Assembly (NCBI GenBank): GCA_036785705.1
Contig: JAWUZG010000015.1
Span: 434,001 to 498,000 of the forward strand
DNA: 64,000 bases
From: Acanthornis magna
Taxonomy: Eukaryota; Chordata; Aves; Passeriformes; Acanthizidae
Direction of reading: 5' to 3'
A program made the translations under genes and the position numbers. Under the pieces are notes generated by a model. That model did not search any database and was not told where the DNA came from. It was given only the letters and a program-made list of their open reading frames with translations. Shown one piece after another: positions 21,101 to 30,128 of this stretch (position 1 is its first letter; every line of letters begins with the position of its first letter).

Positions 21101-24100
21101 GCCAGCAGCCAGCCCTGCAGCCACAAGGCTGTGGTGTCAGGAAAGAAGAGTTGGAGGAGTTTCAAGGTCTCAGCAGTGCTTGAAGGCTCATTCTCCCACT
21201 GGGCTTTGTTGCCCACATTGTGCTCTGCTCCTGTGTGGAATGCTGTGTAGTTTGGCAGAGGGAGAGTTTGCTCCCTGTTTGTGGGCTGGCTGTCCAGGAG
21301 CTTGCTGTTCAAAGCAGCTCCTGGCCCAAAGCTGGCCATGGGGAGCTGCTCCTGCCGTGCCCACGCAAGGGGAGGCACCACGTGGGGGGGTTGGATTTGG
21401 CCTGGAAAGGAATGGAGTAGATGAGCAGAGCAATGGACTAAACTGAGCAGAGTTTAGGACTGAGAGCTGAACAGCAGCTGCCCTGCTGGTGCTTCGAGGA
21501 TGCTTCCTGAGACAGAGATTTCCCAGGGACAGCTCTTGCGGTGTTTGAAATAAGGGACTCATCTCTCTGAATACTCAGCAGGCTGATGGAGCAGGTGTTG
21601 CTATCAGAGACAGTCATGGCACAAAAAAGTTCAACACAACAGCTTCTTGGACAGAGGAAAGGAAGAAGTAACTCTTTATTTTCCAGAGCCTTTTTATACT
21701 ATTTTCTGTCTTTCACGTCACACATCCTTTGGCTCTTAATTCACCATCCCACAATATCATTGGCTACCTAAAGCCAGAACAACATTTTGGAACAACACCA
21801 CCTTCATGAAGCCAGCTATCTCTGTTTATGAATTACTGTTTGTTTTGAACTGTAGAGCTACTGTGAGAATTGAGAACAACAAATTGGTCTCACAGTGAAG
21901 TAGCTCTTACAATTTACTGACAATTCCCACAGTGGCATCCTCTTCTCCAGGGACACACAACACCACCTTCGGCTTGGAGGCCCCAACTGCTTTCTGCTCC
22001 CAGCAGCCTCCACTGCTGCCGTGTGCTGCCCGGGGCTGCTGCTGCAGCCTGAGGCCAAGGCTGGATCTGGTGTCTGCTGCCGCCAATATTTTCCCCACTT
22101 CTCTGCCGGGTGCTGGCAGGAAATGTGGGAGGAGAAGCAGAAGCAGAGTCCTTTGGAGCTTCTCCAGCCCTCTGTTAGCAGTGTTGTCCCAGATGGAGTT
22201 GGTGCCTGTGCCGGGCGCTGAGCAATGTGGGCACGCAGACGTGGCTATGGCAGGCTGGGGAGGGCACTTCCACCGCAGCCAGTTCAGCCGGTGTTCAGAG
22301 CTGCACCCTCAAGGATGCCCATTGCCTCCCTTTCCCTGTTTTCACAACATTTGTCTCAGTTGGAATCCTTGCTTCTGCACCTTCTGTTTTGGGCATGTTT
22401 TTTGTTTGAAGTCATTTCTCCTTTGTTGCTCTCCCTACTGCCCATTCTGCTGCCCCAGGAGCAGTCCTGTCCCTGAGGCTCTGTGCATCCATCTTCCAGA
22501 TGCAGGCCCTGCAGGAGGCAATGCTGGAGAAGGAGGCTGCCCAGGCAACTCGAGAGAAGCAGCTGCTGCAGGAGCTGGAGGAGTCCCGAGCAGGAGAGCG
22601 GCGCTTCAGGGACTCTGTGCACGTGCTGGAGGCTGAGGTGTCTGAGCTGCGTGTGAGGCTCCAGAGCTCTGAGGAAAGAGCAGAGGCCACGGCCACACAG
22701 CATAAGGCCTTGGAGCTGGAGCTGAGGAACACACAGGCTCAGAGGGACAATCTCAGAGCTCACAATCAGGAGCTGCTGAAGGCGTTGGAGGAAAGTGAAC
22801 AAGGTACAGCTTCTCCTCTCCCACTCACTGCCCCATCCTGTCTCACCAGCAGGATCTCTGATGCCACACAGAGGAAAAGGGCAGTGTCCAGAGATGGCAG
22901 AGGGGAAAAACAACCAGCAGGAGATTTATCCATCCACGTGCCAGAGAAAGATGCCAGCCACTGGTGGCTGGCAGTGCCATCTGGCTGTGCTGTGGCTGAT
23001 CCCGTGCACAGCTGGTGCCTTTCAGGTGCCATGTCAGTGCTAAGGAGCTGTAGCTGGATGCCTCAGCTCGACTGCCCCAAACTCCAGGCCCTGCCAGAGG
23101 CTCCAGGCTATTGGCCTCTCGGGAGCAGGGCTGCACAGGCATCCCCACTCCTTTCTCTGCCTTTGATTGCTCACTCTGCACAAGCCCAGGAGCAAACACA
23201 CTTTTGTATTCCTCTGAACCTTGCCCCTTTCAGTCCTGCTTTTTTCTCTGCCTGGAAGTTTCCTTCATTTGTGTCAGTTTTTGGAAGTCCTTGTGGGCTT
23301 AGGGCCTGGCAAATACAGGCAGGCAGAGAAGACAGTGCTGTTGTCTCTGCAGGATGCACATCAGTTTGCCTTGGTTTTGCTTTTCCCCTTCTCTTTCTCC
23401 TTCCCTGGTGCAGACTGGAGGAGGGAAGAAGTCAAGGACACCTCCCAAGAAATTGCCCTGAAGACAGAGGCCACTAAAATACAGGAAGAGGCTGTGACTC
23501 TTCGTCAGGAAGTGGCATCCGTCCTGAAGAAGTTGGAAAGCCTGGAGAAGGAAAGGAAGGATGTGCTGGTGAGAATGGCCAATGCCATGAAGGGCCATTT
23601 CTTAGCTATGTTTGGACCTTGTATGAATATTTCTAAGGAGCACCTTTTTCCAGTTTAACTTTTCCAATTGTATTCTTCTGAATAAGGAGGAAAACATGAT
23701 GGTGTCCTGTCAAGCTCAGTTAGGGTTGAGGCTGCTGATTTTCCTCCATGCTGGAGTTTTGTTCCCTAGAAGCTTTAGTTCTCAATGTCCACGCTTTTCT
23801 CTATGGACATTTCATGGTTTGGGCAATTCCTCGTGTCCAGACCCATGTTCCGATTTCTAAATATCTGGCCCTGGCACAAGGGGGGAGAAGACCAAGTTTG
23901 CTGTTAATAGAAAGGTGCTGGGCCTTGGCCATCTGAGAGCAGCCAGTGGGGAGAAAAGAGAGAAAAGCAAAGTGCAGATCCAGATAAGGACACGTCCCTG
24001 CAAGGGGAGAACTTGTCCTGAGTGCCAGCAGAGAATGACAGACTGATCTGGCCATTGCTGCTTCAAGAGAGGACAGTGGGGCTCTTGGGGATGGAGCCAT

Positions 24101-27100
24101 GGAAACTGCACACAGGAGAGGTCGAAAACCACTCCTGTTACCCCAAACCCAGGGAATGAAATGTTGGGTGTGTTTGCTCTTCCCTTTCTCCCTGATGGAG
24201 AGCACATCCTCACGGCACTGCCTAAATGCTGCTTAGGGTGGACTGAAATGCTGGCTGCAGTTCTGGCAGCTCCTCCTCAAAGGAGCACTCGAGTGGAGCT
24301 GCAAGAGGTCGGGGAAGAGCAGAAAGGAAGCTGGGATGGGCTGAGCGAGCTGGGAAAGACACAGCGTCAAGGGGGGGCCCAGCAAAGGTCTGCAGCATCC
24401 CGAGAGGCAGGGAGAGAGGGGCAGTCTGTGCCGGCCCCTGGGGCAGGAGTCCAGATCTGGGATGGAAAGCAAACTGAGAGAAGGAATGAGTGACCCTTTT
24501 TCTGCCTTGTTTTGGCAGCATGAATGGGAATTGTATCTGGAGCAGCTGAGAAATCTGGAAAAGGAAAATGAAATACATGCACCCGATGTTCAGAAAAAGA
24601 AGGAAAGAAGCCAGCACTTGGAAGTGGAGAGGGAAGCCATGCCAGAACAGCTGGAGCATGGTGCTGCTGCTCTGAAGGAATGGAGAGGGAAAGCTCAAGT
24701 CCTGAGTGCTGCCCTAACTAAGAGTGAAATTTCCAAAGGGGCTCTGAAGAAGCACTTGGACATCCCAAAGGCAAAGGCATTTCTCAAGGTAGGCACTGGC
24801 ATTGCTCTTCAGTCCACTGCAACATCTCTCAATGATTCCAATGATGGTTCGCAGAAAGGGGTGGGAATGAAGGTATATCCCTGTCAGTCCAGGCCCTCTT
24901 AGGAAAAGCAGCTCAGGCTGCAACCAGCAGCCATGTCTGTGTGCCTGGCTCCAGGCAGAGACAGAGACCATTGCCAGCCAAATTGATACGGGGCACACCC
25001 TTAACAAGTGACACAGCTCTGGAGCTTGCTGTTCAAATCAGCTCCTGGCCCAAAGCTGGCCATGGGGAGCTGCTCCTGCCGTGCCCAGGCAAGGGGAGGC
25101 ACCACGTGGGGGGTTGGATTTGGCCTGGAAAGGAATGGAGCAGGTGAGCAGAGCGATGGACTAAACTGAGCAGAGTTTTGAACCAAGAGCTGAACAGCAG
25201 CTGCCCTGCTGGTGCTTCGAGGATGCTTTCCGAGACAGAGATTTCTGAGAGACATCTTTTGCAGTATTTGAAATAAGGGAATCATCTCCTCTTTGAATAC
25301 CCAGCAGGCTGATGGAGCAGAAGTGGAGCACATGTACTATCCCTCAGAGACCAGCCTGGGACTTAAGCCACCGGTTGCAGCACCAGAAAAGGAGAAGACA
25401 GTAAAGGCTGAATCAACCACTGAGCCCCGGAGAGCTGGCGAGCAGGTAAAGTGGGCTTTCGCTGCCTCTGCAAAGCCTCAGGCTCCTCTGCAACACGACA
25501 CGTTTGCCCAGGCAGCGCTTTGGAGTCCTCTGCTTTTTTCCTTCCCTCTCCGTGTCCCTGCTGTGGGCACACCCTTTGGTTTTTCTCTCTCTTGTGGCAG
25601 CCCATGGCTTTCACCAAGGCACCTTTACTCCGCTGCCTCCCTCCCTGGCCCCGTGTCTCCAGACACACACTGGCCTCTCTTGCACAGCCCCCAGCAAGAG
25701 CTTTTTGCCCCCAGTGTTGCCTGGTGCAATTCAGGGTCTCTGCGCAGAGATGTCCTTGCCTGCATGTCCAGAGGTCCTTTTGCTCCGTGTTTGCTGACAG
25801 GTTTCTCTGACCTTTTCTCCCATCCAATGTGCAGGTGCAACAAAAAGGGAGGAGTGCCAAGAAAATATTTGGGACATTTGACATCTCGGATGCCAAGAGA
25901 TTGGATGTGCCCCAGTCTGCCCAGCACAGCAGGTTGACTTCTGGACAGGTGAGAACAGACTCTTCCTTGGTGGCAGGAACACAGCCCTTGGCAAAACACA
26001 CGTCCGTCAGAAAGCAGAGGCGCAGCTGTGAGCTGAGCTGTTCTGCCCAGGCCAGGAGAGCCCTGAGCGCTGCTCCCAGGGCTGGCATCTCCTCGGCTCC
26101 CGAGCAGACTGAGAGCTCTGTGCCGCAGCTGCTGTGGCTGTGCCCGCTGCAAAGCGAGAGGAGGTGGCAGCAGCTGCCTCTCTGCCAGCAGCCAGCCCTG
26201 CAGCCACAAGGCTGTGGTGTCAGGAAAGAAGAGTTGGAGGAGTTTCAAGGCCTCAGCAGTGCTTGAAGGCTCATTCTCCCACTGGGCTTTGTTGCCCACA
26301 TTGTGCTCTGCTCCTGTGTGGAATGCTGTGTAGTTTGGCAGAGGGAGAGTTTGCTCCCTGTTTGTGGGCTGGCTGTCCAGGAGCTTGATGTTCAAAGCAG
26401 CTCCTGGCCCAAAGCTGGCCATGGGGAGCTGCTCCTGCCGTGCCCACACAAGGGGAGGCACCACGTGGGGGGTTGGATTTGGCCTGGAAAGGAATGGAGC
26501 AGGTGAGCAGAGCGATGGACTAAACTGAGCAGAGTTTTGAACCGAGAGCTGAACAGCAGCTGCCCTGCTGGTGCTTCGAGGATGCTTTCCGAGACAGAGA
26601 TTTCTGAGAGACATCTTTTGTAGTATTTGAAATAAGGGAATCATCTCCTCTTTGAATACCCAGCAGGCTGATGGAGCAGAAGTGGAGCACATGTACTATC
26701 CCTCAGAGACCAGCCTGGGACTTAAGCCACCGGTTGCAGCACCAGAAAAGGAGAAGACAGTAAAGGCTGAATCAACCACTGAGCCCCGGAGAGCTGGCGA
26801 GCAGGTAAAGTGGGCTTTCGCTGCCTCTGCAAAGCCTCAGGCTCCTCTGCAACACGACACGTTTGCCCAGGCAGCACTTTGGAGTCCTCTGCTTGTTTCC
26901 TTCCCTCTCCGTGTCCCTGCTGTGGGCACACCCTTTGGTTTTTCTCTCTCTTGTGGCAGCCCATGGCTTTCACCAAGGCACCTTCACTCCGCTGCCTCCC
27001 TCCCTGGCCCCGTGTCTCCAGACACACACTGGCCTCTCTTGCACAGCCCCCAGCAAGAGCTTTTTGCCCCCAGTGTTGTCTGGTGCAATTCAGGGTCTCT

Positions 27101-27331
27101 GCGCAGAGATGTCCCTGCCTGCATGTCCAGAGGTCCTTTTGCTCCGTGTTTGCTGACAGGTTTCTCTGACCTTTTCTCTCATCTAATGTGCAGGTACAAC
27201 ATGAAGGGAGGAGAATCAGAAGTTTTAGGGGAGTCTTCCATCAGGACTACTTTACGTTGCCTGTCTCCCATTCAACTTCTGGAAGTGAAGAGTCCTCGAG
27301 TTGCTCAGGGAAGCAGCAGCCCTCCTGCTGA
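9084..27331 (+). CDS. CEP250: CEP250-like (C-Nap1) centrosomal coiled-coil gene, longest copy
   Basis: CEP250 is a very long coiled-coil protein that helps hold the two centrioles together at their proximal ends; here only part of it is seen. Proposed exons: 9084-9131, 9280-9527, 9993-10146, 10208-10354 (end unclear), 11555-11748, 12109-12236, 12428-12597, 13415-13594, 14201-14335, 14612-14755, 15212-15492, 16672-16831, 17415-17718, 18330-18484, 19435-19704, 20221-20361, 20752-20865, 22500-22803, 23414-23568, 24519-24788, 25305-25445, 25835-25948, 26664-26804 and 27194-27331. From 11555 onward all exon phases match and no stop is met until 27329. Similarity to human CEP250 is clear and collinear from 11555 to 17718, then jumps to the region near the human C-terminus at 19435, omitting roughly 1,000 rod residues. 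The N-terminal third is not recognisable, and the join between 10354 and 11555 has no good donor. It may be expressed as a shortened protein or be a decaying copy. Confidence 0.75.
9280..9527 (+). CDS. Exon b with possible start codon, unit A
   Basis: 248 bases, phase 0 in and phase 2 out. An in-frame ATG (MASSITCRDRSQ) nine codons in is the first usable start in this copy. The Ser/Arg-rich head is followed by a charged helix (RLQRRFEQIEEKCKRFKSC) that could begin a coiled coil. I cannot align it firmly to a given part of CEP250. Confidence 0.6.
9993..10146 (+). CDS. Exon c, unit A (open)
   Basis: Acceptor CTCTGCAG; the first base completes the AGT serine codon split across the intron from exon b. 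Fifty-one codons, Lys-rich, including NTKQLKAVSAQFEKAEQKD. Open in unit A but broken by TAA in B and C. An alternative donor four bases further (GTTG then GTTTAG, end 10150) would restore the frame into exon d. Confidence 0.6.
10208..10354 (+). CDS. Exon d, coiled-coil, 3' edge unclear, unit A
   Basis: Strong heptad-like sequence (SELEVKRQTLEELQLQRDLL, then EQERDDVSRALDT) in the frame GTG-GAG-GAC. The intron before it is only 57-61 bp and is itself open in this frame, so it may be retained. The coil stops near 10354 with no convincing donor; the frame then runs on to a stop at 10477-10479. A CR1 fragment starts about 75 bp later. Confidence 0.5.
10555..10830 (+). mobile_element. CR1 LINE 3' fragment, sense, unit A
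   Basis: Typical CR1 3'-end wording: AGGGTCTGGAGCACAGGTGT, GCTGAGGGAGCTGCGGGG, then CCAGGGGAGGTTTGGATTGG. Both ends are truncated. Copies lie at 37332-37607 and 50528-50803. Confidence 0.85.
10831..11554 (+). other. Intron-like stretch with long in-frame opening into exon e
   Basis: No recognisable element. From about 11186 the frame of exon e is open for some 120 codons upstream of its acceptor, but this stretch has no coiled-coil pattern and no match to CEP250, so I read it as intron. The deletion in units B and C begins at the base equivalent to 10989. Confidence 0.5.
11555..11748 (+). CDS. CEP250: CEP250 rod exon e
   Basis: Acceptor CACTTCCAG, donor CCAG then GTAAAG; phase 0 in, 2 out. 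It encodes ALEQLRRESS, then REKAALEGRLAAMERHRQDL. Human CEP250 has a collinear block with REKAALE and RDRQDL, so identity is clear. Present only in unit A. Confidence 0.85.
12109..12236 (+). CDS. CEP250: CEP250 rod exon f
   Basis: Phase 2 in, phase 1 out. Encodes LESSLFAAQQ and ends with TVTQAKEVIEG. The human protein has LESSLFEAQQ and TVTQAKEVI in the same order; this is the strongest single match in the window. Confidence 0.9.
12428..12597 (+). CDS. CEP250: CEP250 rod exon g
   Basis: Begins GEVKCLQRELEAER (human GEVRCLKLELDTER) and continues as an unbroken Glu/Gln-rich coil to LLRAL. Donor CTG then GTAGGG, phase 0. Confidence 0.85.
12896..13012 (+). repeat. 18-bp intronic minisatellite
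   Basis: About six imperfect 18-bp units around the core CAGAGCAGATGC, alternating between GCCAAC and GTAAATT fillers. It lies in the intron between exons g and h and occurs only in unit A. Confidence 0.75.
13415..13594 (+). CDS. CEP250: CEP250 rod exon h
   Basis: Sixty codons, phase 0-0, very charged coil ending QAQQEEERTRFENAKRE; human CEP250 has IQAQREEERTQ at the matching place. Donor GAG then GTAACG. Confidence 0.85.
14201..14335 (+). CDS. CEP250: CEP250 rod exon i
   Basis: Forty-five codons, phase 0-0. Encodes SETLLQTQAELSRACQQVQQ, matching human LLETLLQTQKELADASQQ. Perfect donor (CAG then GTAAGT). Confidence 0.85.
14612..14755 (+). CDS. CEP250: CEP250 rod exon j
   Basis: Forty-eight codons, phase 0-0, containing KLQAELQEARSEIQ and ending EALQKQ; human has LQTQLQEAQRELKE and DLQKQ at the same spacing. 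Donor CAG then GTGAGT. Confidence 0.85.
15212..15492 (+). CDS. CEP250: CEP250 rod exon k
   Basis: 281 bases, phase 0 in, 2 out. Starts GELTSQLAASREWQ (human EDLKSQLVAQD) and ends with SEYQICLNALERENA (human TQEYNRIQKELEREKA). Uninterrupted heptads. Confidence 0.85.
16672..16831 (+). CDS. CEP250: CEP250 rod exon l
   Basis: Completes the split arginine codon, then LILSLKEKDLCLRALEEKN (human SLTLSLMEKEQRLLVLQE). Ends phase 0 at CAG then GTAAAC. The intron after it contains the left breakpoint of the 5.08-kb duplication, near 16844. Confidence 0.85.
17415..17718 (+). CDS. CEP250: CEP250 rod exon m, first copy
   Basis: Starts MQALQEAMLEKEAAQ and contains LLQELEESRAGEQRIRDSV, matching human LLEELEASHITEQQLRASL. 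Phase 0 in, 1 out. First exon of the five-exon module duplicated at 22500. Confidence 0.85.
18330..18484 (+). CDS. CEP250-like exon n, first copy
   Basis: Phase 1 to phase 0; 51 codons plus the split codon. A coil with EEAVTLHQEVASILKKLESL. Similarity to a precise human segment is weak, but frame and splice sites fit exons m and o. Confidence 0.75.
19435..19704 (+). CDS. CEP250: CEP250 near-C-terminal exon o, first copy
   Basis: Ninety codons, phase 0-0. Its second half reads LKEWRGKAQVLSAALTKSE, close to human EWREKAQDLALSLAQTK, which lies about 200 residues from the human C-terminus. Following directly on exons m and n, this shows that the long central rod is absent here. Confidence 0.85.
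20221..21595 (+). repeat. p-q exon pair: one full 1,359-bp unit plus broken second unit
   Basis: Exon p (20221-20361, 47 codons, starting QADGAEVEHMYYPSE) and exon q (20752-20865, 38 codons, starting VQQKGRSAKKIFGTF) are both phase 0-0, so the pair can be repeated without shifting the frame. The next p begins at 21579 but is cut after 17 bases by an LTR. The residues are not coiled coil (Pro, Ser and Lys rich) and I do not recognise them. The q frame stays open past its donor for about 105 codons to a stop at 21181-21183. Confidence 0.7.
21596..21931 (-). mobile_element. Solo LTR at duplication junction
   Basis: Read on the minus strand: starts TGTGGGAATTG, ends GATAGCAACA, with TATAAAAA (+ strand 21691-21698) and AATAAA (+ strand 21675-21680). 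These are the marks of a 336-bp LTR. Flanks differ (GCAGG left, GTGGC right), so there is no target duplication. The left flank is exon p; the right flank is the intron after exon l, where the second copy of the five-exon module begins. Not present elsewhere in the window. Confidence 0.75.
22500..22803 (+). CDS. CEP250: CEP250 rod exon m, second copy
   Basis: Intact; differs from 17415-17718 by a few residues (for example GERRFRDSV for GEQRIRDSV). Splice sites preserved. Confidence 0.8.
23414..23568 (+). CDS. CEP250-like exon n, second copy
   Basis: Intact; a few changes such as LRQEVASVLKK for LHQEVASILKK. Splice sites preserved. Confidence 0.75.
24519..24788 (+). CDS. CEP250: CEP250 near-C-terminal exon o, second copy
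   Basis: Intact, with one visible residue change (VQKKKE for VQRKKE). Splice sites preserved. Confidence 0.8.
25305..27331 (+). CDS. Exons p, q, p and stop exon, end of unit A gene
   Basis: Exons p (25305-25445), q (25835-25948), p again (26664-26804) and the diverged q-type exon (27194-27331), each in phase 0. The last reads 45 codons to TGA at 27329-27331 and has lost the q donor, so it probably ends the protein. The p-to-p distance is 1,359 bp. The tail is Pro/Ser/Lys rich and replaces the normal CEP250 C-terminus in this reading. Confidence 0.65.
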
Positions 27332-27665
27332 GGCATAGCCTGCAGAGAGAGGGGTCAGTTGCCACAGTGTGTGCTTTGTAAATCTCTGTTGGGTTCCTAA
27401 GTCCTGTCAGAAGTTTCCCTCTTAGACCTGTGATGGCTGAGGGTTGTACTTGGGAAGGCTTTGCCAGCCATGAACTGGACTTGTGTCTCAGCTGAGCTCT
27501 GTTTGGGGTCATTGTGGGAGCCTGTTCCTTTCCCCTTCGCCAAGGGCAGAGTGTTGGTGAGGGCTGGACTTGGAGGCTGTGTCTGCCCCGACAGCCGCTA
27601 CCGTGGGGCTGCAGATGCTCCTGCCAGCGTGGGCTTGTCTGAGCCAGCCCTTGTGTCTCTTTCAG

Positions 27666-27872
27666 GTGTCCCTGCTGCTGTCACAGCTTGCTCGAGATGG
27701 ACAGGACGACCTGAAGAGCTGTGCAGGAGCCACCCTCATTGAGTCACAAGGTGCAGACAGGACCTGCTTACTTCCTAAACTTCTCAGAGAGGAGCCACGT
27801 TGCAGCTGGATGCAGTCAGCCTCAGCCTTCGTCAATAGCTCATGTTTCAGAAGTTGTATAGGTGTAATTTAA
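27666..27872 (+). CDS. CEP250: Short CEP250 C-terminal-type exon r, unit B
   Basis: Identical in protein to the copy at 891. About 330 bp after the stop exon, so it would only be used if that exon were skipped. Confidence 0.5.
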   Translation: MSLLLSQLARDGQDDLKSCAGATLIESQGADRTCLLPKLLREEPRCSWMQSASAFVNSSCFRSCIGVI

Positions 27873-28279
27873 CTTTTATAGAACTGTGTTCTGTAGGATG
27901 AAGGATATATTTATAGAAAAATAAATAGTTTTTTAGGATCATTATTAAACTCAAAGATCTTTATCAGCATTATTTACTACCCAGTACAGAGAACTGTAAC
28001 TTCTAGTATAGTGCATTATATTTGTAGCAACATTGAAGCACTTCTATTCAAGCCAGCAAAATCCATTCTTAATTCAAGATTGATGCTACTCCCCCAAACC
28101 AACGACCATGGGCAACTATTGCTCTCACCCTCAAGGAGTGACCTTGAGGGGCATCCTCATGGCAGGGAGCAATCTGCAGAAGGGAGACATGTGACATGAG
28201 CCATTTTGGTGAGGGCAGGAGAACCATGCCAGGTGTGGAGCTTTTTCATTTGTCCTTAGGAAACTGCAACCTGTTTTTT

Positions 28280-29035
28280 CTCAGAGTCACCGAATCTCAG
28301 GCTGGGTGAGGTTGGAGGCACCTCTGGCGGTCACCTTGCCCAGCCCCCTGCTCCATCAGGGCCACCCAGAGCTGGCTGCCCAGCATGTGTTCAGGTGGCT
28401 TTTGAGTCTCTCCAGGGATGGAGACTGCACCACCTCCCTGGGCACCTGCACCAGTGCTCGGCCACCCTCAGAGTGCACAAGTGTCTCCTGAGCTCGGAGG
28501 GCCCCTCCCGTGTGCCAGTTTGTGCCCGTGGCCCCCGGGGCTGTCCCTGGGCACCGCTGAGCAGAGCCTGGCCCCGTCCCCTCTGCACCCTGCCCCCGGC
28601 TCTTTATCCACAGGGATGAGATGCCCTGAGCCTGCTGTGCTCCAGGCTGGGCAGTGCCAGCTCTCTCAGCCTCTCCTCACAGCAGAGATGCTCCAGTCCC
28701 TCCATCGCCTTCATGGCCCTGTGCCGGACTCTCTGCAGTCTGTCCCTGTCTCCTGCAGTGGGCAGCCCAGCTCTGGGCCCAGCACTCCAGGGCTGGCCTC
28801 ACTGGTGTGCAGCAGATGGCAAGAAGGGTCCCTTCCCTCTGCCGCCTGGGACACAGCTCCCGGTGCAGCCCAGGACACTGTTCTCCATTGCTGCAGGAGC
28901 ACACTGCTGGCTCCTGGGCATCCTGGTCTCCAGCAGGACCTTGCCAGACTTTAGTTTTACATCTGGGTGGCCCCGGCAGATACTGCTGCCCGTGGCTGTT
29001 CCTCCCCAAGGACAGGACTCAGCACTTGTCGTTGA
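28280..29035 (-). mobile_element. CR1 LINE 3' region, antisense, unit B
   Basis: Copy of the 1505 element with a few substitutions (for example ATCTGGGTGG for ATCTGGATGG). Confidence 0.8.
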
Positions 29036-29676
29036 ACTGTCACCCTCATTGAACTGCTGTCCCTCTGGAAGGCAGCACTTCTCTCTGCCATATCAGCCAC
29101 TCCTCCCGGTTTTGGGAGAGGGCACACTCTGCCCCATCACCCAGTTTACTAACAAAGGTGTCAGAAAGGACTGCACTCAGCATTGTCCTCCGGGGTACAC
29201 TGCTAGACTTTGTGCTACTCATCACCACGCATCCAAGAAGGTAGATTTTGTGCAGGGCGACTTTGCTTCTACGTACATATTCAGAAAGATTTGGCAGGAT
29301 TTACAACAGGGATTTCTGTTCCATATTTTATGTGGGAAAAAGTGTCGTGATCCATGCTCCCTCTCACTAGCAGCGGGTAAAGGAAGAGTGGTCCTGTTGT
29401 TGGTGACAGTGGATGTCACCTGCATAGGAACCGTGCCAGGCTGATGCGACATACTGGGGCAAGGAGCACTGTGAGGGAGGTAAAAGCTGGTGTGTATAGC
29501 TCATTTGAAAACTGTTCTTCAAACCATGAGAGCCCCTATTTTGTGGAGATCAGGAACAGCTCCTGGGCAAGGGCTGAAACTGGGATTCTGGGAGTTCTTT
29601 TCCCTCCCGAGTCAATTTTTCCATTAATGCTGACAGATTGAAGTTGAAACTTGCCCACTTGATAATTCACTCATCT

Positions 29677-30128
29677 TGTAATAAACGGCAGGACACCACT
29701 TATTCTGAATTAGGTTTTATTAACCTAAGCCAAAAACAACAACTCAGGAACATAGAAACACGATAATCCCGATCCCTGCACAGCAAACCAGAGGAAGCTG
29801 TGTGTGCACAACACAGGGTGCTCTGTCAGCAGCTCGAGGACATCAGGAGGACGTGGCACAAAGCACCACACAGTTCTTAAAGGCTAGGACTGGACAGGAC
29901 TGGTGCGTTTTTCAATCCTCGACGAGATTGGCTCGTCTAGGGGTTCTGTGGTTGGCTCGTTTCGAGGAGCATTCCTGTCCAATCATTTTGCCATTTCTCC
30001 ATTTCATTGGTCAGTTGAGTCCACCAGTCTGTTCTCAAGTAGATGTCATCATGCTTTCGGCCAGCTTCTGGAACATTCTTACTGTAATCCCCTATAGTCA
30101 GTACCGCTATCTAGTGTTCTTTTAAACA
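29677..30128 (-). mobile_element. LTR-like block, minus strand, unit B
   Basis: Copy of the 2902-3353 block with the same TG and CA edges. Confidence 0.4.

Larger units (their letters stand above)
21932..25948 (+). repeat. CEP250: Second copy of the exon m-q module (5.08-kb duplication)
   Basis: Sequence from about 16844 is repeated here at an offset of 5,083-5,088 bases with about 1% difference. It covers exons m (22500-22803), n (23414-23568), o (24519-24788), p (25305-25445) and q (25835-25948). Together they are 984 bases (328 codons), phase 0 to 0, so a transcript could include both modules in frame. No stop has entered either. The CTG run near 22040 is one unit shorter than in the first copy. 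Confidence 0.9.
1..26776 (+). repeat. Tandem array unit A (long unit)
   Basis: First visible copy of a head-to-tail tandem segment. Window base 1 falls inside exon p; the equivalent base recurs at 26777, 39970 and 53166. Unit A follows the same order as B and C up to about 10989, then holds roughly 13.6 kb of extra sequence, namely the CEP250-like rod exons and their partial duplicate, before rejoining the shared sequence. It looks like the least reduced copy. Confidence 0.95.

Noticed and set aside
25625..26692. 355-codon minus-strand open frame (also 38818-39885 and 52014-53081)
   Set aside because: It is the antisense of exons p and q and their introns; no family resemblance, no splice logic, and its length follows from GC-rich composition.
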